Shown here one piece after another: positions 45,531 to 54,461 of a stretch of DNA of 64,000 nucleotides (position 1 is the stretch's first letter; each line of letters opens with the position of its first letter). The translations under genes were made by a program, and so were the position numbers. The notes beneath the pieces were generated by a model. That model had not been told where the DNA came from. It saw only the letters and a list, made by a program, of their open reading frames with translations, and made no database searches. The DNA comes from Bacillota bacterium (GTDB taxonomy: Bacteria; Vulcanimicrobiota; JAJTBE01). Location: positions 1-64,000 of the forward strand of contig JAJTBE010000035.1 of NCBI GenBank assembly GCA_021287065.1, read 5' to 3'.

Positions 45531-45566
45531 GGAAGCTTCGTTCGAAAAACGGAGCTTCTTTTTTTG
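45531..45566 (+). terminator. Rho-independent terminator
   Basis: The GAAGCTTCGTT/AACGGAGCTTC stem is followed by seven T's. Confidence 0.85.
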
Positions 45567-45605
45567 TCCTATTTGTTAACAATTTTTTAATAGTTTTTTA
45601 ACATT

Positions 45606-45671
45606 TGTAACTCATGTTAATCCTTTTGTAACAATTTTATAGTTGTTTAATACTATTTTAGTTCATATAAT
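45606..45671 (+). promoter_or_regulatory. Promoter with TGTAAC/TGTTAA/TGTAAC repeats
   Basis: TTGTTT (45643-45648), a 17-nt spacer and TATAAT (45666-45671). Upstream lie TGTAAC (45606), TGTTAA (45615) and TGTAAC (45627-45632); the last two are 6 nt apart and end 10 nt before the -35, exactly as for the 44434 gene. Confidence 0.65.
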
Positions 45672-45708
45672 AAAAATAACACAATGCTTTTGATTAGGAG
45701 GAATTATC

Positions 45709-47292
45709 ATGTTCCAGATGGGCATTCAGGGATCTTTCGGGATGAGCCTCGGAATGGGGATAGGAAGCAGTTTGTTTGGCGGTTCCATGGGAATTGGAAA
45801 CGGCATGCAGATGGGAGCTTTTGCAGGTATCGGTGGAGTGGGAGCCTTTGCCGGAATGGGCAATATGGGCTCAGATGCCTGCAATTTTTCAAGAGATGCA
45901 TTTTCCGGCGGAATGTCCGGATTTAACCATCCGCTACTAAACGGCGGAATGGGTATGCCAAGCTGCGGTATGAATAATGGCATGGGTATGATTCCCGGTA
46001 TGCAGGGAATGCAGGGCATGCAGGGTATGCAGAACCAGCAGATGATGCAGATGATGATGCAGCTTATGATGATGATGATGCAGATGATGCAGCAGCAAAT
46101 GGGCATGAATACAGGAATGATGCCCGGTATGGGAATGCCCGGTATGGGTGGCATGGGAATGCCTGGAATGGGCGGCATGGGAATGCCCGGCATGGGCGGC
46201 TTTGGATCACCTATGGGTATGGGAATGCCTGGAATGGGTGGCATGGGTATGCCCGGAATGGGCGGCATGGGAATGCCCGGCGGCGGATATGGTTCTCCCG
46301 TTGGTATGATACCCGGCGGCGGCCATCATGGCGGATTTAATGCCGGTGGTGTCGGCAATAACGGCGGAAATTTCAATGCCGGAGTCGGCGGAGTAGGCCA
46401 GCCCCAGCAGCTCGGATTCAAAGGCGGAGATCCTGATATGGCGAAATGGATAGACAACTATCTCGCCGAAAGAGGATCACCTGCAGCGGGCCACGGAGCC
46501 GGTGAAATGTTTGTTAAATACGGCAAACAGTATAATGTGGATCCGATGGCGCTTCTTGCTATTTCACAGCATGAAACAAACCATGGCAAACTCGGCGTTG
46601 GTGTAAACAAAATGCTGGGTGTTGGAGCTTATGATAATAATCCCAATGGAAAAACACCTTTTGACGGAATGGAAAACCAGATCCGTTCAGGAGCCAAGAC
46701 CTTCAACAACCTCAGAAGAAAAGGCGGCTCAAGCCCCGATGCGCCTCTTGCCGCACAGCTGGCTGCCGTCAACAAAGCCGGATGGGCCACAGATCCCAAC
46801 TGGCATTCAAAAGTGGGCAAACACTACAACAGTATTGCAGGTCAGGCTATGAAGAGCGGCGCAACCCCCACTAAAGATGTCGCTGCTGCCGGAAATGTAC
46901 AGCCTTTTAATGGCAATACAGTAAGACCTGTCGATGGCGGAAGAGTTACATCCGAATTCGGACCCAGATGGGGCAGAATGCACAAAGGTATTGATATTGC
47001 AGCTCCCACAGGGACACCGGTTAAATCCTATGCTGATGGTGTAATTTCAAGAATGGATTATGATCCGAAAGGTTATGGCAACTGGATGGAAGTGAAACAC
47101 GCAGACGGAACTTCCTCAAGATACGGCCATCTCTCAAAGTTCGGTGATGTCAAAGTCGGTCAGCAGGTTGGAGCCGGTTCGGTAATCGGAAATGTTGGAA
47201 GCACAGGCCACAGCACAGGTCCACACCTCCACTTTGAAGTTAGGGACTCAAAAGGCAATGCCACCAATCCGAGGGAAAAAACCAAAATCTAA
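45709..47292 (+). CDS. Met/Gly-rich protein with lysozyme-like and M23 peptidase domains
   Basis: Bifunctional peptidoglycan hydrolase candidate of 527 residues. The N-terminus [17 protein letters not shown] and the Met/Gly-rich repeats (residues about 90-220) match the previous gene. Residues about 240-385 form a lysozyme/glucosaminidase-like domain with candidate catalytic E289 ([13 protein letters not shown]). Residues about 405-527 form an M23/LytM peptidase with zinc ligands H425 and D429 ([10 protein letters not shown]) and H506-x-H508 (PHLHFEV). It would cleave both glycan and peptide bonds. No signal peptide is visible. The ATG follows AGGAGGAA. Confidence 0.88.
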   Translation: MFQMGIQGSFGMSLGMGIGSSLFGGSMGIGNGMQMGAFAGIGGVGAFAGMGNMGSDACNFSRDAFSGGMSGFNHPLLNGGMGMPSCGMNNGMGMIPGMQGMQGMQGMQNQQMMQMMMQLMMMMMQMMQQQMGMNTGMMPGMGMPGMGGMGMPGMGGMGMPGMGGFGSPMGMGMPGMGGMGMPGMGGMGMPGGGYGSPVGMIPGGGHHGGFNAGGVGNNGGNFNAGVGGVGQPQQLGFKGGDPDMAKWIDNYLAERGSPAAGHGAGEMFVKYGKQYNVDPMALLAISQHETNHGKLGVGVNKMLGVGAYDNNPNGKTPFDGMENQIRSGAKTFNNLRRKGGSSPDAPLAAQLAAVNKAGWATDPNWHSKVGKHYNSIAGQAMKSGATPTKDVAAAGNVQPFNGNTVRPVDGGRVTSEFGPRWGRMHKGIDIAAPTGTPVKSYADGVISRMDYDPKGYGNWMEVKHADGTSSRYGHLSKFGDVKVGQQVGAGSVIGNVGSTGHSTGPHLHFEVRDSKGNATNPREKTKI

Positions 47293-47316
47293 ACTCAAAA
47301 TTTGTTAAACTGGTTG

Positions 47317-47359
47317 AAAAAACTGTCTGTATGAAAATTACCGGCAGTTTTTTATTTTT
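47317..47359. terminator. Bidirectional terminator between convergent genes
   Basis: AAAAAACTG (47317-47325) pairs with CAGTTTTTT (47345-47353) and is T-rich on both strands. Confidence 0.75.
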
Positions 47360-47747
47360 CGTTTTCTTCCTGACTTCCCGGCATGCCTTTTATTATTTTA
47401 TATGGATCATTTTCATTGATTCCGTCTTTTGCATCCGGATTTTCGGCCATCTGATCGAACATATCTATTGTATTTTCAGCAGCCTGACTGACATCAGAGT
47501 CGGGATCTTTCATCATTTCCTTTATTCTGGTTCTGTAAGTTTTGTATGACAGTCTTGCAAGATAACTCATAGCGTAGATTTTTACACCCTTATTCGGATC
47601 CGTCAGGTGTTTTTCAAAAAATGCCGTAGCTTCAGGCCTCTGAAAATCCGAAAGTCTTGCTGCCATCATTTCTCTCAGTCCCTGTTCCGTTTTTGTATCG
47701 TTAAGTTTATCAATAAGAAATTTTACGGATGCATCTGACTGGGGCAT
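47352..47747 (-). CDS. HEAT-repeat-like protein, 3' part of an interrupted gene
   Basis: Frame of 131 residues with HEAT-like helical pairs (SVKFLIDKLNDTKTEQGLREMMAARLSDF, EATAFFEKHLTDPNKGVKIYAMSYLARLS, RIKEMMKDPDSDVSQAAENTIDMFDQM). The 20 codons before its ATG are open, in the same frame as the upstream gene at 47808-48128, and only one TAA (47810-47808) divides them. The ATG at 47747 has no good ribosome site. It is best read as the C-terminal part of one gene broken by a nonsense change, though independent translation is possible. Confidence 0.6.
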   Translation of the reverse strand: MPQSDASVKFLIDKLNDTKTEQGLREMMAARLSDFQRPEATAFFEKHLTDPNKGVKIYAMSYLARLSYKTYRTRIKEMMKDPDSDVSQAAENTIDMFDQMAENPDAKDGINENDPYKIIKGMPGSQEENEK

Positions 47748-47807
47748 AAGGTTTAAGATTCTTACCTTTGCGTTATAGCCGGCAGTTTTTTCGTAAAGTT
47801 CAATATA

Positions 47808-48128
47808 TTAGTAATCCGGTATAGTGTTTCCCTCGGCGAGGATATTATATGCATGCATTGCTTTTTCTTCATTTGAGCTTCTGAGATATTCAAAAATTAC
47901 AGGTTCGAAATGTTTTTGATATTTGGTCATCAGTTCTCCCAGATAAGCCCCTGCCTCGGCGTAAAATTTAAAGGATTTCTGTGAAGTCTGCTGATTCCTT
48001 ATCTTATAGCTTACCTGATTAAAACAATGGCAATAAGTGCTGAAAACCAATTCCCTGTGAAAAAGCCAGATTGTGGCGGCAGTAATCAGAGTAAATGAAA
48101 TGATTATTAAAACCGTATGTTTTTTCAT
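47808..48128 (-). CDS. Membrane-anchored protein, 5' part of an interrupted HEAT-like gene
   Basis: Frame of about 106 residues with an N-terminal membrane segment (about 4-22, TVLIIISFTLITAATIWLF) and a helical extracytoplasmic part that ends in the middle of a HEAT-like helix pair (FEPVIFEYLRSSNEEKAMHAYNILAEG). The TAA at 47810-47808 is followed by an open continuation in the same frame into the 47352-47747 frame. I chose ATG at 48128, six bases after GGGGG; ATG at 48134 is also in frame. Confidence 0.6.
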   Translation of the reverse strand: MKKHTVLIIISFTLITAATIWLFHRELVFSTYCHCFNQVSYKIRNQQTSQKSFKFYAEAGAYLGELMTKYQKHFEPVIFEYLRSSNEEKAMHAYNILAEGNTIPDY

Positions 48129-48159
48129 TTTCATCCCCCAAAAAAATTAGCTCATAAAC

Positions 48160-49089
48160 TTACCCTGCAGGAACATACTCCGAGCCTGATGTTCTGAAAT
48201 AATAGCCGTTGCACAGTCCTGTTGGGTTCATAGATAAAAATTCGTTTATGTGATGTTTCGAAAAATCTCTGTATTTATTTTTATCGCTGGTTTCTATCCA
48301 TAGAGTAACAGCTTTTCTGTAAATTTCAAGAGTATGGTTGAATTGCTCCGATGACATAACCGAAGAATCTATATGAAGATGGGTGAAACCTTTTTCAGCC
48401 AGCTCCGGTATATGCTCGAGCATACAGACATCTTTTCCGCTGAGTGTGGTTCTGCCCCTTACAGTAAGCTGCATTTTGTCGGAATCCAGATTGACGGGCT
48501 TGCTGCAGAAGTCATCTATTACAGACTGTCCGGGTTTCTGAGAGTCAAGCCACCATTTTACGGGGCATTCTTCTGATATTCCCAGAACGAGTCTTCCGTG
48601 AATAAGTATCTGCACTTCAATCCGGCAATTTTTTCCTATTAGTTCCATTTCTTCCAGTGAAAGTTCAGGATTAGGAACAACCCTCTCAACCCCGAAGGAT
48701 TTAAGAAGATGGACTGTGGAGTCGGTGTAGATATTGGACAGACATCCCATATGAACGGGCATGGAAGGCAATATTTCATTCACAGCCTGCAGAACTCCCG
48801 TATTATGCACTTCAATAGCAGATATCTCAGGGATTTCCGCCTTTATATATTTTAATTGTTCTTCTATAGCCGGAAGATCTGAATTTCTCGGAACAGAAAA
48901 AGTTGAAATATAAGCTTTTTTGCCCTGGCTTACTATTTTTGCCACAGCCTCTTTCAGATTATGTTTTTCATAGCAGAGGTTACCCGGGTATGATGGTGAA
49001 AAGGGATCTCCGAGATATACGGCATCTGCGTTTTTTATTGAAAAATCATTAAGTTGGCTTGTTGTTAAAATTCTTGTATTAAGTTCCAA
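48160..49089 (-). CDS. U32 family peptidase-like protein
   Basis: Protein of 309 residues with the U32 TIM-barrel pattern: ADAVYLGDPFSPSYPGN, VSQGKKAYISTFSVPRNSDL, AIEVHNTGVLQAVNEILPSMPVHMG and ERVVPNPELSLEEME. It has fewer cysteines than the UbiU/UbiV Fe-S types, so cluster binding is not assured. Family roles include collagenase-like proteolysis and RNA or ubiquinone hydroxylation; the role here is unknown. Translation starts at TTG 49089 after GGAGG. Confidence 0.82.
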   Translation of the reverse strand: MELNTRILTTSQLNDFSIKNADAVYLGDPFSPSYPGNLCYEKHNLKEAVAKIVSQGKKAYISTFSVPRNSDLPAIEEQLKYIKAEIPEISAIEVHNTGVLQAVNEILPSMPVHMGCLSNIYTDSTVHLLKSFGVERVVPNPELSLEEMELIGKNCRIEVQILIHGRLVLGISEECPVKWWLDSQKPGQSVIDDFCSKPVNLDSDKMQLTVRGRTTLSGKDVCMLEHIPELAEKGFTHLHIDSSVMSSEQFNHTLEIYRKAVTLWIETSDKNKYRDFSKHHINEFLSMNPTGLCNGYYFRTSGSEYVPAG

Positions 49090-49174
49090 TTTATCCTCCG
49101 GAAGTTAAAAACGGATGAAACATCTTTCGATATCATCATCCGTTAACCTTTTACATTATAATTCCAATTTGGGT

Positions 49175-49693
49175 TTACCACCAGTCGCGGTAAACACCGG
49201 GAATGGTTTCAACCGGTCTCGAAAGAGGTGTTGCTCCGGTATAGAGCTTCAGTTCAAGCTGCATCATTCTTTTGTGGGTCAGTTCCTCTTCGGCAAGATA
49301 ACTGAAAAGGTCTTTCAGTGCACCTTCATCTGCTTTTTCAGCCATTTCGGTATAAAACTTATTGGCTTCTTCTTCCTTTTCAATTGCGACGGCTATTATC
49401 TCGGTGATTTCAAGCTGGGCATAATTGGCAGCATCAGCTTCATCAGGGAAAATAATTGCAGATTCAAAATCTTTCGGTGTGCCGGTTATCTTTTTGTAGA
49501 GATCTTCAAGGTTTTCTCTGTGATCCTGTTCTTCTTCCGCAAGAAATTCGAGTTTTGTTTTCATGTGTGAAGAAGTGGCATGTTTTGCAATGGATTTATA
49601 CATGAATCTCGCCTTGATTTCTCTTTCGATGGCAATCTCCAGAGCCTGCGCATAGCTTGTGTTCCCCTGTGCGGGAAGAATATTCTGTTCCAT
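49175..49693 (-). CDS. Ferritin-like/rubrerythrin-type diiron protein
   Basis: Four-helix diiron protein of 172 residues. Ligands are E of ALEIAIEREIKARFMY, E-E-x2-H (LAEEEQDHRENL), E of EITEIIAVAIEKEEEANKFY and E-E-x2-H (LAEEELTHKRMM). There is no rubredoxin domain. It is the second such protein in the window (see 5937-6494) and likely handles iron or peroxide. ATG follows AAGGAGGA. A 287-bp gap separates it from the divergent FixC-like gene. Confidence 0.85.
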   Translation of the reverse strand: MEQNILPAQGNTSYAQALEIAIEREIKARFMYKSIAKHATSSHMKTKLEFLAEEEQDHRENLEDLYKKITGTPKDFESAIIFPDEADAANYAQLEITEIIAVAIEKEEEANKFYTEMAEKADEGALKDLFSYLAEEELTHKRMMQLELKLYTGATPLSRPVETIPGVYRDWW

Positions 49694-49980
49694 TTTTCCT
49701 CTTTTCCTCCTTGGATAAAACAGATTATGAATACCGTTTTATCCCCATACTCAAAGATAGTGTTTATGATGTCTTACTGAAACTCACTTTTGTTTTACCC
49801 AGATCCTGATATATTCCTGCCTGCAGTGAACTGATTTTGTCCTGTTTAATGCCTTTTAAAGCAGTTTTTATAACGGAAAATTGTCTTCAAATTTATTCTG
49901 TGGTGGATTTAGCAGGGAAAAGGCGTTTTGTAAAAAATATCACATGTTGAGTTGTTATTTATTTTTCGGGGAGGTTTGCT

Positions 49981-51297
49981 TTGAGCCAGGAAGACAGATT
50001 TGATATTCTTGTTGTCGGAGCAGGTTATGCAGGAAGCACTGCTGCCCTGATTACAGCCAGAAGCGGGCTGAAGGTGGGGTTAATTGAGCGGGGTGAATTT
50101 CTCGGCTCAAAAATTGTTATGGGTAACCTTCTGTATTCCGGTGTTTTAAGGCAGATAATACCTGATTTGGAAGAAAATGCACCTCTTGAAAGATTTATCA
50201 GAAGGCGCAGATTTTGCTGCCTCAACGGAGAAAGTGCCGCTTCATTTGAGTTTGAAAGTCAGAAATATAATGAATCCCCCCATAACGATCTGTGGAGTGT
50301 CAGGCGGGATCGTTTTGATCCGTGGCTTGCCTCCCAGGTTGAAGCAGCCGGCGGGAAGTTTTTTAACCGGCTAACCATAAAAGAACTTATTGTTGAAAAT
50401 GAAAATGTGGTCGGAGTAAGAACAGCAGACGGAAGAGAAATGTTCTCCGACATTGTGATAGTTGCTGCAGGAGGTAACTCAAAGCTCGTGCCCCAGACCG
50501 GCGATCATCCGGAATATCCGCCGGACAGCTATATCCTTGGTATTGCAGAAAGCCTGACCGTTCCGCCGGAAATCATAGAATCCAGATTTATGCTCAAGGG
50601 CAGGGAAGGGGTCAGCATAAATTTTTACGGACATGTGATAGAGGGAAATGTGGGCTCCGCCTTTCTTACTACAGGCATAGATTCCATAATGATCGGAGCG
50701 GTTTTTAACGCCCGCTCCCTCAAAGGTCAGGTTAGAAATGCACCGCTCAGATTTTTGATGAACCTGAAAAACCATCCCATTGTCCAGCGAATGATAGAAG
50801 GCGGCAGGACAAGAGCGCTTTCCACCTACATCATACCGGAAATCGGCTTCGATTTTATGAGAAATCTTTATTGTAACGGCGCTATGATTGTAGGCGACGC
50901 TGCCGGTTTTCTCAATTCAAACACATATCCCATAGGTTCGGTTATGGCTACACTCTCCGCTCTCTTTGCAGCAGAAACCGCCATAGAAGCCAAAAGAAAA
51001 GGCGATTATTCGAAGCGGACTCTAAGCAAATACTCGGAAAGAATTGTGTCAAGCTTCACTATGGATGATATGCGTAAATTCAACCGTAATCCATGGTTTA
51101 CCGATCATTATCCTGAATTTTTCGGTGTCTATCCTCAAATGGCTGTTGATCTGGCAGAAGATTTTCTATCCAATGACGCAACAGCCCCCCGTTCCAGACA
51201 GCAGCGCGTTTTTCAGAGAGTTAAGAAAGAACTGTCGGTGTTCCCGTTCCTGAGAGAACTGATGGAATCGAGAAAACGTTTTGGCGACTATCTCTGA
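49981..51297 (+). CDS. FixC-like FAD-dependent oxidoreductase
   Basis: Flavoprotein of 438 residues from the FixC/ETF-quinone oxidoreductase and geranylgeranyl reductase group. It has the FAD motif GAGYAGSTAALITARSG at residues 13-29, the RGEFLGSKIVMGNLLYSGVL region characteristic of FixC, and the late FAD contact IVGDAAGFLNSNTYPIGS. The FixX ferredoxin and FixAB ETF subunits are not nearby, so the electron partner is unknown. Translation starts at TTG 49981 after GGGGAGG. The following gene begins about 20 bp later. Confidence 0.85.
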   Translation: MSQEDRFDILVVGAGYAGSTAALITARSGLKVGLIERGEFLGSKIVMGNLLYSGVLRQIIPDLEENAPLERFIRRRRFCCLNGESAASFEFESQKYNESPHNDLWSVRRDRFDPWLASQVEAAGGKFFNRLTIKELIVENENVVGVRTADGREMFSDIVIVAAGGNSKLVPQTGDHPEYPPDSYILGIAESLTVPPEIIESRFMLKGREGVSINFYGHVIEGNVGSAFLTTGIDSIMIGAVFNARSLKGQVRNAPLRFLMNLKNHPIVQRMIEGGRTRALSTYIIPEIGFDFMRNLYCNGAMIVGDAAGFLNSNTYPIGSVMATLSALFAAETAIEAKRKGDYSKRTLSKYSERIVSSFTMDDMRKFNRNPWFTDHYPEFFGVYPQMAVDLAEDFLSNDATAPRSRQQRVFQRVKKELSVFPFLRELMESRKRFGDYL

Positions 51298-51319
51298 TAT
51301 GGAGGAGTCTGAAGTTCTT

Positions 51320-52510
51320 ATGCAGTCAATTTTCCGACATATTTTTACTTCATCCTGTGTGCGGATATTAAAACATCTGTTTTGCGCCGTTATCTTTGTT
51401 TTATCTTCTTCTTTGGGTGTGTTTGCAGGCGAAAAAGGTTTTGCCTCCAAAATAACCGGAATTGATCTTTCCGGTAAGGTTATCTATGTTACAACCGGAA
51501 AACAGAAAAAAGAAGTGAGATTTAACGACGGTACAAAGTTTTTCAGAAAAAGCAGGCCTCTTCCCGCCGATTTTAAATCAAAGCCGGGTGAATTCAGAAA
51601 AAATGACATAATTTATGTCTTTACGGATAATCCATCCTCAGTTACTCCTGTCGCTAAGGAGATATGGGAAGACCGTGCCTTTGCCGTAAAAAATAATCTT
51701 GTTCAGACTGAAAAACTTATTACCGGTGAAGTTCTTTCTGTTAAGGCAGCATCCGGAATTTTAAGCCTCCGGACTTTTGATCAGAAAAATCAGCAGCTGA
51801 AAATCTCGGAAACAACCGGAGTATTTTTCGATAATTTTCCCGGACATATTGTGGATTTGAGGCCCGGCACAAAAGTTGCGGTTAGCTGCAGATGGCCCGG
51901 TTATGAGGAAGACAGGCCTGAAACACCTTCCGCTGTGGAGGTTATGAACAGTGGCACTTTTGTAATCCGCAAATTCAGGGAAAGATTCGGTCCCCTTCTC
52001 GGCAGGGGAAAAGTCAGCGGAATTGACATGTCGCTTAAAACAATTAAAATTTCCACAGGTCAGGGAGTAACCGCCACTGTGGGTTTCTCAGGACTGACCA
52101 GATGGATTCCTGCCACGCCCAGAATTAAAACCCCAGCAGATTTCAACGGTTATGAGGTTCTTATTTTCGGTGAGGAGAGAAGGGAAAAAAGATCAGAAGC
52201 CCGTATGGTGCTCAATGTAATAGGCATAAACACCATTTTTCAGGATATAGTCAATGAAGGCGATATAAAAGGCGCTGTAACGATTCTCGCCTTTGGGGAT
52301 GTGGTATCGATTGATAATCAGAGTCTGGTTGTCTTTTCAAGAGAAAAGAAAGTGACAATCAAAATTCTGAAAAATACTCTTTTTGTGAAAAAAGGCAGAA
52401 AAGTAGCTCTTTCACAAATCGAAAAAGGCGACAGAGTGCTTGTAGAAGGTATTTTTGACAATCCTCCCGTTGCCCTAAGAATAACTGATTTCGGAAAAAT
52501 TTCAAAATGA
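51320..52510 (+). CDS. Secreted beta-rich protein of unknown function
   Basis: Predicted exported protein of 396 residues with a signal peptide (about residues 11-36, LKHLFCAVIFVLSSSLGVFAG). The mature part repeats short beta motifs such as 'GKVIYVTTG', 'KTIKISTGQGVTATV' and 'QSLVVFSREKKVTIKI', each followed by a 'KGDRVLVEG'-like loop. This resembles DUF5666-type OB-like repeats, but I cannot assign it firmly. I chose ATG 51320 (GGAGGAG upstream, long spacer); ATG 51299 is an alternative. Its stop overlaps the next start (ATGA). Confidence 0.7.
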   Translation: MQSIFRHIFTSSCVRILKHLFCAVIFVLSSSLGVFAGEKGFASKITGIDLSGKVIYVTTGKQKKEVRFNDGTKFFRKSRPLPADFKSKPGEFRKNDIIYVFTDNPSSVTPVAKEIWEDRAFAVKNNLVQTEKLITGEVLSVKAASGILSLRTFDQKNQQLKISETTGVFFDNFPGHIVDLRPGTKVAVSCRWPGYEEDRPETPSAVEVMNSGTFVIRKFRERFGPLLGRGKVSGIDMSLKTIKISTGQGVTATVGFSGLTRWIPATPRIKTPADFNGYEVLIFGEERREKRSEARMVLNVIGINTIFQDIVNEGDIKGAVTILAFGDVVSIDNQSLVVFSREKKVTIKILKNTLFVKKGRKVALSQIEKGDRVLVEGIFDNPPVALRITDFGKISK

Positions 52511-53559
52511 TTAAAGATGTCTGGTTTGTTCAGGATGGCGGAAAAGATATTGAAACACTGATTCCACTGGTTTTAAAGGAAGCTTCCGAAAAATCAGGAG
52601 AGGAGCATGCCCGGAAACTCAGATGGCATCTCTATTATTTACTTTCTGATGAAAAATACGGCAAAGCTGTTCTTGTTCACAGAGAAAGTAAAAAGCCTGC
52701 CGGATTCTGCCTGTTTGGAAGCAGCAGCATCGATTTTGTCTATATTTCATCGGAAATATCCGATAGAAAAATAGCTTCATACACCCTTCTTGATTTTGTT
52801 GCAAAAAAAATGCTGTCTGCAGGAGCCGGTTATATTGTGGCCGACTGCAGGGAATCAACAGCTTCAAATGAAGACATAATGCAGAATCTTTCATTTTATG
52901 ACTTTTTCGAAATGTTCTTCATCAGGCTCAAAAGAGAGAAAAAATCTTACCTTTACCCTGAAATGGTGGATGGACGCCTTCTTGAAAACCTCTCTTTTTA
53001 TTCGTATTTTGATGATGAACATAAAAACATTGTGCTTGATTTTCTGAGTATGTCTCCTGATTTGTTTGCGGAAAAGCTTTTTGAGGGCAGACAAAATAAA
53101 AATTCCCTCTTCAGGGATTATTACCGGTATTTTCTTTTTGGGGAAGAATATCCGGAAAAGCCTTCTTTTGATCCCGATCTTTCAACGGTAGTATTCGGAA
53201 GCGACAATGTGTGCGTCGGCGTCCTGCTATGCACAGGAGACGGTGATATTCAGGTTCTCAGAGCTTCTTCCTCAGGAAGAACCGGCAGCGTGGAAATAAT
53301 ATCCGAATTGCTATACAGAACCTTGTTTAATTCCAAATCTCAGTATAAAATACCGGAAACGGAACAAAAAACCGAAACTGAAGGATCCGTGGAAAAACCT
53401 GCTGAAATGCATGTTGAAATGCCTGCCGTCAGAAATCTGAAGAGTATAAGCATTGCGCTGCCGGAATACGACAGAAAACTTATCCGTATTCTCAAAAAAT
53501 CAGGTTTCTCCGAAATCGGTGAATACAGAAACTGGGGTTTCTGTCAGGAATCCGTCTGA
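52507..53559 (+). CDS. GNAT-like protein of unknown function
   Basis: Soluble protein of 350 residues. The N-terminal half (KAVLVHRESKKPAGFCLFGSSS ... ISSEISDRKIASYTLLDFVAKKMLSAGAGYIVADC) has the order of a GNAT acetyltransferase, with a weak acetyl-CoA-type turn. The C-terminal half, ending in IRILKKSGFSEIGEYRNWGF, looks like a second GNAT-type unit. The assignment is tentative. It overlaps the previous gene by 4 bp and precedes the PqqD-like gene. Confidence 0.6.
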   Translation: MIKDVWFVQDGGKDIETLIPLVLKEASEKSGEEHARKLRWHLYYLLSDEKYGKAVLVHRESKKPAGFCLFGSSSIDFVYISSEISDRKIASYTLLDFVAKKMLSAGAGYIVADCRESTASNEDIMQNLSFYDFFEMFFIRLKREKKSYLYPEMVDGRLLENLSFYSYFDDEHKNIVLDFLSMSPDLFAEKLFEGRQNKNSLFRDYYRYFLFGEEYPEKPSFDPDLSTVVFGSDNVCVGVLLCTGDGDIQVLRASSSGRTGSVEIISELLYRTLFNSKSQYKIPETEQKTETEGSVEKPAEMHVEMPAVRNLKSISIALPEYDRKLIRILKKSGFSEIGEYRNWGFCQESV

Positions 53560-53615
53560 GATACTACAAATTCCCCAACCAGCCGCAAATACAAAAAATA
53601 CCGGAGAGTTAATAA

Positions 53616-53873
53616 ATGGAAAAACCCATAAAAAAACAGAATCTTACTTTAACTGACGCTGATGATGAATCCATACTTTACGATTCTGAAAGCGGACAAA
53701 TTCATGTTCTCAATCAGGTTGGAGCCAGAATATGGGATCTGTGCAATGGTGAAAGAACACATGCTGAAATAGCTCTTTTTATTAAAGACGAATTCGAAAC
53801 AGATGAAAAAACCGCAGCTTCCGACACCGACGAATTCATTTCCCAGCTCAGGGAACTGCAGCTTATTGATTAG
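53616..53873 (+). CDS. PqqD-family peptide chaperone-like protein
   Basis: Protein of 85 residues. The core D-S-E-S-G-Q-I-H-V-L-N-Q-V-G-A-R-I-W-D-L with TxxEI and a final LxxLxLI is the PqqD/RRE fold that binds leader peptides of modified peptides. No radical SAM maturase or precursor peptide gene lies beside it, so its client is unknown; a radical SAM gene exists far away at 18479-19789. ATG follows GGAGAG. Confidence 0.82.
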   Translation: MEKPIKKQNLTLTDADDESILYDSESGQIHVLNQVGARIWDLCNGERTHAEIALFIKDEFETDEKTAASDTDEFISQLRELQLID

Positions 53874-53940
53874 TCCGGTTTTTCCGGGATATAAGACAAC
53901 ACCCGGAGCCAATGAACCTGCAGAAAACCTCCACTGTCAG

Positions 53941-54351
53941 CAATGCAACTGAATTAACAAAATTTACTCCAATCCTAACCCAATACTCTTGTTTTTCTAT
54001 GAGGGAGGTTCGGAGGGTAACCTCGCTTTTCCAAAAAAGCATGGTCTCCTCTGAAGGTCCCCAACACCCAATTCTACTGAATTAGCAAAAATTCACTCCT
54101 CCCATACTCTTGTTTTTCAAGGAGGGAGGTTCGGAGGGCAACCTCGCTTTTTTAAAAAAGCGTGGTTCCCTCTGACGGTCCAAAATCCCCACGGTCCCCC
54201 GATTCAAAAGTTTTGGGATGGCGGGTGCCTGCCCGCAGGGTGGGCGCGAGGAAACTTTTTTCAAAAAGTTTACTCCGGGAGCTGGGCAAACCGCTCCAAT
54301 ACTCGTGATCGATCAGACTAATCCATGCCTTAATTCATGGGCATTGCCCCC
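53941..54351 (+). mobile_element. MITE-like element, copy C with internal duplication
   Basis: Same family as the elements at 11978-12280 and 39313-39614 but longer. Its left 130 bp (53941-54068) is repeated at 54069 onward, each starting near CTGAATTA and running to AACCTCGC and the palindrome. The right end TAATTCATGGGCATTG ends at 54346. GTCAG at 53936-53940 and 54352-54356 could be the target duplication. Confidence 0.8.
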
Positions 54352-54391
54352 GTCAGAAATTCAGGAATGATATCTGTTCTGATATTCAATG

Positions 54392-54420
54392 AAAAAAGCC
54401 GCAGGATTATCCCCGCGGCC
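54392..54420 (-). terminator. Rho-independent terminator of the AOR operon
   Basis: The GCCGC/GCGGC stem is followed by six T's on the minus strand, downstream of the aldehyde ferredoxin oxidoreductase gene. Confidence 0.8.
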
Positions 54421-54461
54421 AGAATCAAATTCAATCTGTTACTTCAGGTGCATTGACTATG

